DNA of 64,000 bases. Source: Rosa chinensis (taxonomy: Eukaryota > Streptophyta > Magnoliopsida > Rosales > Rosaceae). This document shows, piece after piece, positions 35,505-46,179 of this stretch. The stretch covers positions 36,903,612-36,967,611 of the forward strand of contig NC_037091.1 in NCBI RefSeq assembly GCF_002994745.2, given 5' to 3'. A program made the position numbers and the translations under genes. The notes below the pieces were generated by a model. It saw only the letters and a program-made list of their open reading frames with translations, was not told the origin of the DNA and searched no databases. The stretch's first letter is position 1, and the number at the start of each line of letters is the position of its first letter.

Positions 35505-35505
<1 letters not shown>

Positions 35506-35539
<34 letters not shown>

Positions 35540-35546
35540 GGGGGGG
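35506..35546. repeat. Poly(G) run (33 G, T, 7 G)
   Basis: Thirty-three consecutive G are followed by T and seven more G, inside the Pack-MULE. Such a tract can form G-quadruplexes, and its length is uncertain in most assemblies. Confidence 0.9.
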
Positions 35547-35694
35547 AGATCAATCTGTTAGTTTTAGTTTAATTGACAGGGTAAAACTGTCCTTAAATGT
35601 TAAATTGGATAAGTAAGAGTAAAAAACTTTTAGTGGAGTAAGTGGACAATTTTTATCCTAAAATTGTGTAAATGGTCATTGTCCCTTGTTTTTA

Positions 35695-36446
35695 TTGAGA
35701 AGTAATAAGCTTAATATGTAGTTAAAAGGTGATATCAAGAGAGTCATTAATCCTTCAATTTGTGATTTAAGCAAACTTTATAACCCGTGATAAAATTGGC
35801 TTTATCTAGCTTTTGGGATCTGCCATATACTTAACTACATAAAATCCTTTAGTTTGTGATTAAAGTTATATACTTAACTACATAGATATAGATTATTAAG
35901 AACAACAAATCCCATGATCTTTATTCCATTGTTTTGAAGTGGAAAAAAAAAAGGGTTTGGTTGTTAGTTTTATTTGTCTTTGTTGTTGTTTTTTTATATT
36001 GTATTGTTTATGGATTTCAGTGGTATAATGAAGTGATACCGTTGTTGCTTTATTCCATTGTTTTGGTAACGGGTATGTGATTTTTCAGACTTTCTGTTTC
36101 TGTTCCTTCTTACTCAGTCAGTTCAAATTTTGCTAATCCAACTCAACACATACTTAGTTCGTCTCATCTTGAATCTCTAATTGCCAGCCGGATTCAAATC
36201 TTCTTCATTTTCTTCTGAGATCAACATCGGAGCAAACCCAGACTTGATTACATATTTTAGTTGAGGTAAATCCACATTTCCTTCTTTCCAATTCTTTCTA
36301 TCCTTGATCATATTTTCATTTCGTGCTCCATCATGATTATATATTGTTGGTTTCTTTAATCCACAAGATCAATCCTTTTTTCTCTTTTCATTTTCTTTTG
36401 TGTTCATTTTTTTTATTCATACATATTATAGAGTGGTATATATATG
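35695..36446. other. Spacer with repeated promoter-like segments
   Basis: No gene is supported. The part 36112-36172 (TTTTGCTAATCCAACTCAAC) is repeated at about 36880-36935. The part about 36180-36300 (TCAAATCTTCTTCATT, GATCAACATCGGAG) is repeated at 41878-41990 and 42602-42710. These look like copies of one upstream/5'-UTR segment. Confidence 0.6.
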
Positions 36447-36853
36447 AGGGCCCTTATGCTAAGGGATCCCTTTTTTGGTCTTTTCTAGGGATAGGGCATT
36501 AGACCAACTTTTCAATTATATTTCGCAATCTTAATATTTCACTTTTTAGGTCCTAATGTGTAGATCACCTTTGCAAATTTTCAGTCAAATCGGTGATCGT
36601 TAATGTATCGAACTAGATTAAATCAATGGACGAACCGAATCTGTCCAACTTGAGCTGTTCATACATATAATTGTAAATCGCAGTTTTGAATACCTTAACG
36701 ATAATCAATTTAGTTGAAAATTTGCAAAGGTGATCTACACATTAGAACCTAAAAACTAAATGGTTGAGATGCTAAAATATTATCTACAAGTTGGTCTAAT
36801 GCCCTATCCCTAAAAAAAGACCAACAAAAAGTATCCCTCACTAGAAGGGCCCT
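36447..36853. mobile_element. Foldback element M2 with 9-bp target duplication
   Basis: A 407-base palindromic element starts AGGGCCCTTATGC and ends GAAGGGCCCT. The arms share TTTGCAAATTTTCAG and GGTGATC with the other family members. The flanks are ATATATATG on both sides (36438-36446 and 36854-36862), or 10 bases if the preceding T is included. There is no coding capacity. Confidence 0.85.
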
Positions 36854-36942
36854 ATATATATGTGTGTATGTTTTACTCAATCAGTATAAATTTTGCTAAT
36901 CCAACTCAACACAGACTCAGTCCGTCTCATACTTCATTTGCA

Positions 36943-36948
<6 letters not shown>

Positions 36949-36997
<49 letters not shown>
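36949..36997. repeat. (AT)n microsatellite, about 24 units
   Basis: An uninterrupted AT run ends where GCCCCCTTCCAATGAGGGAT begins. That sequence resembles one terminus of the foldback family but has no matching second end nearby. Confidence 0.9.
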
Positions 36998-36998
<1 letters not shown>

Positions 36999-37112
36999 CC
37001 CCCTTCCAATGAGGGATACCTATTTTTTGCCCACTTGAGGGATAGGCTCGCAGCCCTTGGATCTGTTCTAATGAGGTTCGACGGCTGAGATTAAATCAAG
37101 ATTCTGATCCCG

Positions 37113-37390
37113 TTCTGACCCCAATTCGCGAGCTCCCCAATTCTTTCTGCCTCTCTGGCGAGCATGGAACGCTCAGAGACCTCAAATCAGGTATGGCTCT
37201 TCTTCTCTTATGGTATTTCTTTCCAATTCGCGATCTCAATTCTCAAACCCTTTCTAACCCCAATTCGCAAGCTCCCCAATTGTTTCTGCCTCACTGGTGA
37301 GTATGGAACGCTCAGAGACCTCAAATCAGGTAGGTCTCTTCTTCTCTTATGGTATGTCCTTTCAATTTTGTGTACAAGAGACCTCTATTC
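37113..37390 (+). repeat. Tandem duplication, 139-base unit, two copies
   Basis: Two copies at 37113-37251 and 37252-37390 each contain CCCCAATTCG, TTTCTGCCTC, then an ATG reading MERSETSNQ followed by a splice donor-like AGGTA. It looks like a duplicated first exon, but no downstream exons are recognised. A related reverse-oriented piece is at about 41360-41402. Confidence 0.75.
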
Positions 37391-39651
37391 TGAAACTTGT
37401 TTGACGCCCAATTCTATGGGTTTATCCTTAGTTGTTATTACTTTATGTCATCTATTTCTTTGGGTTGTTCACTCTTTATGTTTGTTTGTCTTTTTGGAAA
37501 GAATTATACTTTTGGAGTTTATATGGGAATTTGATTTGATTAATATGGAGGACCTGAAGTTGTAAATTCTTTCAACTCTTAGGCTCCTGTCTTGGGTCAA
37601 ATTCTTTGCTATTAGCGTAATGTGGGGAAAAAGCCTTCTAAAGTTTTGATTACTTGCACTCGGAATCTTTGCATAAATTTTTTATATAAGCAAGGAATAA
37701 AAAGGAGATGAGCTAACTAAGCCTAGATCTGATCATCATATAAAGTGATTGCTTTTCAGTTTTGCTGTATGTGTTTAGTTTTATGGCTTTGCATTCATTC
37801 ATTTAAAAAAAGTGAGAACTAATGGTCATTGCTCTCACGGCACTATTGTCAGCCTTGTTATTTTAAGGATGAGATTTGTGGGATTTTGTTATTGATATTA
37901 TCAACATCTATTACAGATTACATAGTTCTTAGAGGAGTTGAAGCTATGGTAGCTAATGGGATGTTAGTAGTCCCCATGGAAAATGAAACTAATGTGTGTC
38001 ACTACATATATGTTATTTTGCCCTTTTAGATCTGCTGATGTTGTTGCAAATGAAAATTTTAGTGGAGATGGCATAGTATGAAGGCTTGAAATTTATCAAT
38101 GTGGATCATCCTTTTGCTGAGACGTGCTATTGAAAACTTGTCTGCAAAGCACCTTTTCAATGGATTGGTTGTCGGCAAAGCACTATCGAAATTTGGCTGC
38201 CTCTAGATGCTGCCAACGATACTTTGTTTTCTAATCTGCTTTGGTTAACTTTGTTAGTTTTGAATCCAAGTCTGGTGTTGCCTAGTATGGTTCAGACATA
38301 TAGCTTGTTCTAGTGCTTCTGGTAAAGTGTACTATCTACCAATTTAAATGCAGTTTGATATAAAGTTTGATCAAGTATGAATTATGCGTTGTTAATTTGA
38401 TACAACATGGCATGAGAATTGATTGTTATTATTCTGGAGTTGTGTCTGATTGACAGAGTAATTTGCTTCTGTCTATGTTTGTGCCTCTTTTTAATTGGAG
38501 CTCCTGTCTATGTTTGAGCCTCTTTTTAATTGGAGCTCTTTCTTTCAGACTTGTTCTATAGAATACATACAGAACATTACTTTACAATCTCAAATAGACA
38601 GTAACATTTGATAATAAGCATCAATGGTCATTCTGAGGCCAACAAAAGACTATCATTGCACAATAAAGAAACATGACTTGTATTTATACAACAAATAGGA
38701 AAAATGATCACATCAATGGTAAGGGCTGTCACAGCTTGATCACCGAGCTAGGGTCATGTTCCTTCGGCCTGGCTTCGCCATCCTCTTGAGCAGGCATCCA
38801 GCATATCTCTCATTGCTCAACATAACATAAATTGTATTTATTATCAAGGTTGGTCATCTTATCATGAGCTGGTGTCTCAAAAGTGGTCATCTTTGAAAAA
38901 GCCTGCCCCATAACTTGAATATATAAAAATTGAAAAAGCAAAATCAGTGGTAGTGCATCAACAATGAATTCCCATGCAATTAATGGTGTATAATCAGAAT
39001 TTTAATTTACACTATACAAGACTATATTGATTATATACCACAAGGTAACCTCAAAAAAGAAAATTGAAACAAACTACAGCAATATGATGAAACAAATACC
39101 TTCAAGTTCTTATATACATTCCCTTCAACTTGATGTAAATCTCCAATTGCAACAACAGATTTTCTTTCTTTCTAACTTTGATTAGAAATAAAGCATTTTT
39201 TTTCCCATACACATTTTAACTTTCTGCAAACACATAGATCATTCTTTCCAAAAGTTGCATTAAAGTGAGAAGTTAACTTTCTTATCGCAGAGATATCAGA
39301 AGGAACATTATTCACAAAACCCATTTCCAAGACAGGTACCACGATCATGTAGTCTTCGACGTTAAACGAACCAAAGCCATAGTTTCATATAATTAAATAC
39401 CAGGAGCAGTTATCAAAAATATGGTATTAGAAATTCCCCATCATTAGCTCAGGTAAGAACCAAAGGAGGATTACTTTTACCAGGGTTTAATGCAATAGGA
39501 CAAAATAGGACTGAATGTAAACGATGTTGGAACACGAGAAAACAAAAGTGACATCAGTGGAAATGGCAGCTTAGGGGGAAAAGAAAATGCTTTGCAATAG
39601 AAAGAAATAAGCAAAGTCAAAAAACACTTGCATGCGAAAGAATAAACAACC
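37391..39651. other. No recognised gene
   Basis: Only short open frames with no recognisable product. An exon-like piece on the minus strand at about 39370-39240 reads FNVEDYMIVVPVLEMGFVNN, but I cannot assign it. A 43-base direct repeat (around CTGTCTATGTTTG) lies at 38467-38540. Confidence 0.45.
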
Positions 39652-39668
39652 AGAAAAAGTAATTACAT

Positions 39669-40773
39669 TTTTTTTTTTGAATAGAAGGTTCATATCATAG
39701 ATGACCAGCTGAAAAGCCATAGTCTACATACCCTTACCAGACAGAAAAATGGCGGGGTAACAACCAAACTCCTATCTAAGTACTGCAAACTCATTACAAG
39801 TCAAATGGAGCCCACTTTTAAAGCGGACTCATAAACAAAGCACAACTCCGTGTCTTCTGAGGCAAAATCATCTTCTAGCCAACCATCCGCCAATCACGCA
39901 ATTGTGGTACGAAATAGAACACTACTTCCCAGCAAAGAAATAGGAGTCAATTCCTCATCCATAAGCCGCTTTCTCTAGTCCAACTCGAGATAATTACCAA
40001 TTCCGTAGAACCATGATCCAAATTGCGACTGACACTTTAGAGACCATAAAGGCCCAACATCACCCAAGGAGGTCAAAACTCTCTGGCCAGGCCAGCCCAA
40101 AGCACTAAGTAATGAATGAGGGTGTCAAGGCACCCTCCAACGCAGTCCAATTCTGAAAAGAATTAGACCTACTCAAATAGACCCAGAGATTAAGGCCATA
40201 CAGTCCAGGTCCAGGCCCAGAGGCCTAAGCCCAGACAAAATGCTGGCCAGAGCACCACCCCGCTGCCAGCCGACCGCCGCCGCAGTCGCCTCCGCCCAGT
40301 CCGGGGGACGTCCGACCCAGGCAACCATCCTTGCATCCATTCTTTCGATCAGCCAACAAACACCACAGATCTGGAGATCAACGTCGACCTCAAAAACGAA
40401 GGCCGACCTTGACCAGATTTCAATTCCGATGAGATGCAGCCTGAGACGGCGACACCACTTTGATGGGGAGCAATCCAAGGTCGATCCTTGAACCTATAAC
40501 CCGGGTCGACCAATCCGAACACCGATCAACCGTTACCGATTCAAAGATCAACCTTCGCCGATTCAAAAACACAAACCTTTTCTCACCGATCTCCACGCCT
40601 AGGAAGAAACTGAGGAGAGAAAAACCACTCAGACAACGCCAGAAAACAGGTCTTCGCCGCCGTCTGCTTGAACACGGTCGGACACTGCCGCCTTCTACTC
40701 GAACCCTAGGGCTCGCTCCTTAATGTCCTGCTGTCTTCCAATTTTGCCTTTTGACGGTTAATATTTTTTTTAT
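39669..40773 (-). mobile_element. Truncated LINE insertion with 17-bp target duplication
   Basis: The 1.1 kb element is flanked by AGAAAAAGTAATTACAT at 39652-39668 and 40774-40790. A T-run at its left end (about 39669-39677) is the poly(A) tail when read on the minus strand. Its interior has a short open frame on the minus strand (40478-40173) with no catalytic motifs. A long target duplication and a poly(A) end are the marks of target-primed reverse transcription. Internally deleted or non-autonomous. It lies next to the sucrose-phosphate synthase fragment. Confidence 0.85.
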
Positions 40774-40864
40774 AGAAAAAGTAATTACATAAATTGAAGC
40801 TACACAAAATAATCCTAGTGAAAGATTTCTAACAGGGTTTCACTTTTTCTTATATAATGAATAC

Positions 40865-41204
40865 CTTTGTCTTTGCTGCAAGACAGTATATATCAGGAAC
40901 ATCAGACTGCTTGTGGTGTTTGGGGTATGCAACTTGCCCGTACAAATCATGTTCGTCAATAAGCTTGAGAACTGAAAGAAGAACAGAAGCACTTGTGCTG
41001 GAGAAGTCATCAATTCCATCTCGATTACCCATAATTAATGTCTGCACGGTGGAGAGAAAAAGGAAGAGGTCAAGTAATGGAATCAGCAAAAAGCCAATTA
41101 AACAAGTCAGATAAATTATACATAAAGAAGATACCACAAGAATTGTAACATACAAGATTACCTGCATTGGGCAAGAATCATAGGCTTTCGGGGATTGGTA
41201 AAGA
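40865..41204 (-). pseudogene. Sucrose-phosphate synthase fragment
   Basis: On the minus strand, a first piece ends at 41162 and encodes [13 protein letters not shown] second, 41041-40865, bounded by an acceptor (GTGCAG) and a donor (AAAGGTATT), encodes 59 residues including [20 protein letters not shown] and [19 protein letters not shown]. These are hallmark segments of the glycosyltransferase domain of plant sucrose-phosphate synthase, which makes sucrose-6-phosphate in the cytosol. The roughly 30 residues normally between the pieces are missing, the phases of the two pieces do not match, and no flanking exons are seen. It is therefore a dead fragment, perhaps carried here by a transposon. 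Confidence 0.8.
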
Positions 41205-41400
41205 AGCGCAGAGAGGACTATTTCTGCAATTGCTGCAATTGAATTGAAATCTGAGGCAAGAGTGGATTATTTCCCTAAAAAAAAATCATATACTCACTAC
41301 AAAGAGAAAACCCACCTAATTTCTAGAGAATTTGAAGAAATAGACGTGTATTAGATGCGAATTGAGTGAATTCTCTGAGCGTTCCATGCTCGACAGAGAG

Positions 41401-41434
<34 letters not shown>

Positions 41435-41438
<4 letters not shown>

Positions 41439-41774
41439 GGTCACTTTTCGGTCGCATATCCACATCTTGACCGTTTAGTTTTTAGGTACTAGTGTATAGA
41501 TCATCTCTGCAAATTTTCAGCCAAAATGATGATCGTTAAGGCATTGATAACTGCCTTAAAGCCAGTACGGTTCAGGTTGACAGATTCAGTCCGTCCATTG
41601 GTTTAAGCGAGTTAGATACCTTAGCGAGTATCAATTTGGCTGAAAATTTGCAGAGATGATCTATACAGTAGTACCTAAAAACTGAACAGTCGAGATATGG
41701 ATATGCGACTAAAAAGTGACTGAAAACTCGAACTTCACCCGTTAATTTCAAAGCGGAGCTCCGCTTTGGATAAG
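41435..41774. mobile_element. Foldback element M4, left arm shortened, between AT/GT microsatellites
   Basis: It has the same arms as M1 (GACCGTTTAGTTTTTAGGTA, GCAAATTTTCAGCC, and GCGGAGCTCCGCTTTGGA at the right end). The left end lacks the GCGGAGCTCC part and abuts an AT run at 41408-41434. The right end abuts a GT/AT run at 41779-41820. Confidence 0.8.
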
Positions 41775-41777
41775 ATT

Positions 41778-41823
<46 letters not shown>

Positions 41824-42499
41824 TTTTATAGATCGATCGACTTTGGTTCAATCTTGAATTTGTAATTGTCAGCTGAGTTCAAATCTTCTTCATTTAATTC
41901 TGAGATCAACATCGGAGAAAACCCAGAACTTGATCGCAGAATTCATCAGTTGAGGTAAATACCCATCTCCTTCTTTCCATTTCTTTTTATCCTCTAGAAC
42001 TCCATTATTCTTAGTGAGTTGGTTTACCAGCTGACTACAGATTATGTTGTTTGGCTTTGAGTCAAATGTATCTACAAATTTAGTTCTTCCTGTACATTGT
42101 ACAATACATATTTAATATGTGTAAGGAAAATACAGGTACTTTCAAGCCTTTATTGTGTTTTAAATAGAGTATCGACTATGTCTATAGTTGTGCCATGGTT
42201 CAGTTAGTTACTAATGTATAGATCATCTCTGCAAATTTTCAGCCAAAATGATGATCGTTAAGGCATTGATAACTGCTTTAAAGCCAGTACGGTTCAGGTT
42301 CACAGATTCAATCCGCCCATTGGTTTAAGCGAGTTAGATACCTTAGCAATCATCAATTTGGTTGAAAATTTGCAGAGATGATCTATACAGTAGTACCTAA
42401 AAACTGAACAGTCGAGATATGGATATGCGACTAAAAAGTGACTGAAAACTCGAACTTCACAAATTAATTTCAAAGCGGAGCTCCGCTCTGCATAGGATT

Positions 42500-42547
<48 letters not shown>

Positions 42548-42855
42548 TTTTACAGATCGATCGACTTTGGTTCAATCTTGAATCTGTAATTGTCAGCCAG
42601 GTTCAAATCTTCTTCATTTAATTCTGAGATCAACATCGGAGCAAACCAAGAACTTGATCACATAATTCATCAGTTGAGGTAAATCCCCATCTCCTTCTTT
42701 CCATTTCTTTTTATCCTCTAGAACTCCATTATTCTCAGTACAATACATATTTAATATGTGTAAGGAAAATACAGGTACTTTCAAGTCTTTACTGTGTTTT
42801 AAATAGAGTATCGACTATGTCTATAGTTTTGCCATGGTTCAGTTAGTTGTTTCAT
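41484..42855 (+). repeat. Tandem duplication of about 0.7 kb including part of a foldback element
   Basis: Unit A (about 41484-42208) and unit B (about 42209-42855) share the foldback core, an AT run, GATCGATCGACTTTGGTTCA, ATCAACATCGGAG and CCATGGTTCAGTTAGTT. Unit B lacks about 85 bases present at 42016-42100. The breakpoints fall inside the foldback element and just after CAGTTAGTT. Confidence 0.8.
42209..42500. mobile_element. Foldback element M5, truncated copy made by tandem duplication
   Basis: It starts inside the left arm (TGTATAGATCATCTCTGC) and keeps the whole right arm to GCGGAGCTCCGCTCTGCATA. It is followed by an AT run at about 42501-42544. Confidence 0.8.
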
Positions 42856-44291
42856 AGAAGAAGATGAGGCCATAATCAATACGATTCCCATAAGAACTCT
42901 AGATTCATTTGCTTAGGCTCATATACTAGAATATTAATTCAAAGTCAAAATCAGGCATACAACTTTACTTATCCAAAGAAGTATGCTTAGATTCTAGAGT
43001 TTCTGCAAAATGCAAACCCCTCATTTTGTGCTTTTTAATTTGAACATAACTCATGTGTATGGCATGATTATCTTTTGGCACATGTCTATTGCTTTGAGTT
43101 GCAGTGGTGTGGCTTATGCTCAAGCGAACTTAGACTCCGACCTAATCAGTAGTGCACCTGATGTGGAAAGAAATGTGGGCTGAAACAACTTTCTCAAGGA
43201 ATCTGAAAATTTTCTCATATGATGTTCATGTCGTATCTCCTGGGAATATTTTGTATTCGCCCCTTTACTATCAAGTGTTACCTGTGGAACTGTGGAGCCT
43301 TGGAGCATTGTTGAACCAATTCATAACATAGTCAGAAAGGTAATTCACAGTAAGATAATATAAGCTGTTGTATATGTAGCTCTGTTTTCTGGTAAACATT
43401 ATTTTGGTTGGTGTTTATTAAATTGTTATCAATCTCTGGTTGATTACATGCCAGCAATCTTTGAAGTTATGTTAATCTGGAAATTAGGTTCATATCCCTG
43501 TAGATAAATTTCCTATTAATTTTTATGATTGCAATGCCATTTTAAAAAAAGAACAGCTTTATCCCATGTATCTACAAAATCTATTATGTTCTTATCTATT
43601 TTTAATCAATATGAAATGCAATCTCTTTGCAAATAATATCCCTATTAATTTTTATGATTGCAATGTCATTTAAAAAAAAAAAAACTTTATCCCATGTATC
43701 TACAAATGTTTTTACCTATCATTAATCAATATGAAATGTAAAATCTTTGCAGTATTGGTTCCTTGCTTAGTTTCTGTGCACAGTTTGTTTTCCCAAAGAA
43801 AATACAATCACCTGATTGACAAATAAGAGAAATGAATAGAAGATCATTATGTTGGGTACCGATTATTACTATGTTGTTGATCTCTGTATACTTCTGAAAC
43901 CATCCCGACTACATTAGATTACCATCCATTTTCAATGACGTGTAAAAATGGAAGTTTTTGCTGCTTCTGTTAGCCAAGTTGCATAAGACCTTGGATTCCT
44001 TTATTAAGTATTTGTGACCTTTTGCCTTTTGCAAAACTCTCAAGTCAACCAAGTACTAAGCTAAAATTTTCAGGTAGTGACGGTTGGAAAAGTTCAAGGA
44101 GGTGAATGATACTTTCAATCATACAAGCATGTTTGGAGTGGACAGTCTCGATGCCATTCTTCTCATCAAAATTGGATTGATACAAGATGATGCTGGATAT
44201 ACAGATAGTCAGCTAAAGTTTAAAACCACCGAAGGAAATTCAGTATATACTGTTATTATGTCCCTGAAGTTTATTAAACTTTTCAAACAGT
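42856..44291. other. No recognised gene
   Basis: An AT-rich stretch with a short direct repeat (CCTATTAATTTTTATGATTG at about 43511 and 43640). A short piece at 44076-44108 (VVTVGKVQGGE) recalls the M20 amidohydrolase family, but it is followed at once by a stop. Confidence 0.4.
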
Positions 44292-44306
44292 CATTTAAGT
44301 GGATTT

Positions 44307-46179
44307 TATTTATTTTTTTATGGAAATAGGTCAGCCATTTCATTAATATTCAGCAAGCAGTACAAAAATGAAACACTCCTATGGGGTCGACAGAAAGAAT
44401 CGTTCCTTAGAATCTCATGAAGCCCTATTCTAGAAGAATAAAAGCCCAAAACATCCCGAGTACACCCACCTTTTAGGGAATCCACGCACCTTTATTCTAA
44501 CAAAAACCAAGAAACCTCGGACCAGACATAAAATGATTCAACTAAGGCACTGGTTTTTGCGACCCAAAACATAAACTAAATTAAACTAGTTGTAGAAGGT
44601 GACACATCACCTTCCAACTCCCCCTCTACAACAGGCGGCTCTTGATTAGCCTCGTCCTCCCCCAGCTGCATCATGCCATGCTCCCCAACAGCCACAATAT
44701 CCGATGACTCAAGCATTGAATCAAAACTCAAAGCTTTTCCCCTACGCTTGTACTTGCGGATCTTCTTCACTTCCTGTTCATCTGTAGTCTTAACCTTATT
44801 TTTGCTACCCTTGAGACGCCCATGCCGCCTTTCTTCTTCTTTGGGGAAACCAGTAGCTTACCATTCTTGTGTTGTAGAACCGAAGAGACACTCTCTCCAA
44901 CTTCCAACGTCGAATCGGGAAAAGCTAAGTACTTCTTCCCAAAACGATCCAAATTGGTCACAACCCTTGTTTTTCTCCTAACCGGCACCATTTGCAAGGA
45001 TGAAAACTCTACCCTAGCAGTCTCTTTTCCTATCTCAGCTAGCATAGGGATCAAAGCCAACGACTCCGAGCTTGCTTCCTTCCGAGTAGCTAGAACCAAA
45101 GAGCTCGTTTTCAAACTCCCCACAGGGTGAATATCATTCAAGACCGGATCCAAGAAGCTAGGGATTCCCAACAACTTGGAGTTCATGAAGCCAATAATTG
45201 TCATTGTTACATGGCCTCCCTTCCCAACAGACAAAACCCCGGCTCCATTCCCTGAAGAACCCGATCCAATCTCCCTAGAAATCGGTGCCGCCCATCCCCA
45301 ATGCCTTATCAGTCAATGAGGGACCAGCCTCTGTCCCTGAGCTCAAAGACAAACCTGCCATAGCCAACGCCGGTGGCTTAGTCTGAATCTCCTCTATCTC
45401 TTTGACCAGTAACTTGTCACACCCGGTGCATGAGAGAATAACCCACAGTCACGACAAAATCCCTTAACTTTCTCATAAATGAAAGATAATTCCGGTCTCA
45501 CAACTGGAGAAAACTCAAAAACCTTCCAGACACGAATCCGGCGACGAACATCAAACACGATCTTGATTCTCTGTTCTTCTTCTTTCCTTTTCATAGCATT
45601 CTGATCCACTCGAATCACCCTCCCTAGCGAAGCACCCACCATAGCTAGAGTCGTCTTATTTCTCAGGGCAAAAGGAAGACCCTTCACGGCCACCCAAGTC
45701 TCTAGCATATTCAACGACACTTCCTCCACCAGACTGAGTCCGTCATATTCTCCCACTACCAGCATAGTGTTGCAATAGAACCAAGGGCCTCCATGCAAGA
45801 TTCGATTGCACACGGCTTCATCCTCAAATTGAAAAACATAACGATCCCCTGCATCCTGAATAGTAAGACCCGGTCTGAGATGCCAAATAATGGGGATGGT
45901 ACCTTTGAAACTCGGCATCTTCGCTTTCGGCACCAACAATCGGCCAACCATTTACCAATAATCATCCTGAAACGCATCAGCCCCTACAGTCCCCAACGCC
46001 ACCAAAGACGAATCTGCATGGAGCAGGGCCTCCTCAGTACCACTCATGATGTCTGCCATCGAATGAAGGCTGAGATCAGCTGGAGAAAAATGAGGTTTTG
46101 GAAATTTTATCGATGTAGAAAATACACCAAGAAAGCCTAGCAGAGACGGCTAGGTCACACGGAGAGACATGATTTTTAA
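44307..46179 (-). mobile_element. ORF1-only LINE-type element with 15-bp target duplication
   Basis: The 1.87 kb insertion is flanked by CATTTAAGTGGATTT at 44292-44306 and 46180-46194. On the minus strand it starts with a 5' untranslated part, encodes only an ORF1-type protein (46059-44576), and ends in an A/T-rich tail (TTATTTATTTTTTTA on the plus strand, 44306-44320). No endonuclease or reverse transcriptase is present. It would have to be mobilised by enzymes of another LINE, or it is an internally deleted copy. Confidence 0.85.
44576..46059 (-). pseudogene. LINE ORF1-like protein (DUF4283 plus zinc knuckle), broken
   Basis: The start is taken at ATG 46059 (MADIMSGTEEALL). The frame runs to a TAA at 45952-45954, then continues in the same frame with KMPSFKGTIPIIWHLRPGL, FQFEDEAVCNRILHGGPWF and ETWVAVKGLPFALRNKT. 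This is the DUF4283 RNA-binding-like domain of plant LINE ORF1 proteins. A knuckle GFCRDCGLFSHAPG at about 45450 loses its last Cys through a frameshift near 45425. Further pieces in other frames follow (45234-44770), and the C-terminus KKIRKYKRRGKALSFDSMLE ends at 44576. A frameshift near 44820 separates them. It would bind the element RNA; here it is dead. Confidence 0.78.

Larger units (their letters stand above)
34341..35685. mobile_element. Pack-MULE carrying a captured gene fragment, 9-bp target duplication
   Basis: Terminal inverted repeats begin with GGGATAATGACCATTTACAC and continue through AATTTTAGGATAAAAATTG on both sides. The flanking 9-base direct repeat is TTGTTTTTA (34332-34340 and 35686-35694). 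No transposase is encoded. The interior carries, in reverse orientation, part of a CCCH zinc-finger/tRNA methyltransferase-like gene (34958-35398), repeated TTATTGCCCCCC-type motifs at 34625-34690 and 34790-34840, and a poly(G) run. It sits 19 bases to the right of the Copia-1 3' LTR. Confidence 0.9.

Noticed and set aside
39240..39370. Exon-like minus-strand piece FNVEDYMIVVPVLEMGFVNN
   Set aside because: Plausible open stretch but no family recognised, no matched splice partners.
44076..44330. Possible M20 amidohydrolase (IAA-amino acid hydrolase-like) piece, VVTVGKVQGGE
   Set aside because: Eleven residues followed at once by a stop; too short to support, and the following frame is not similar to the family.
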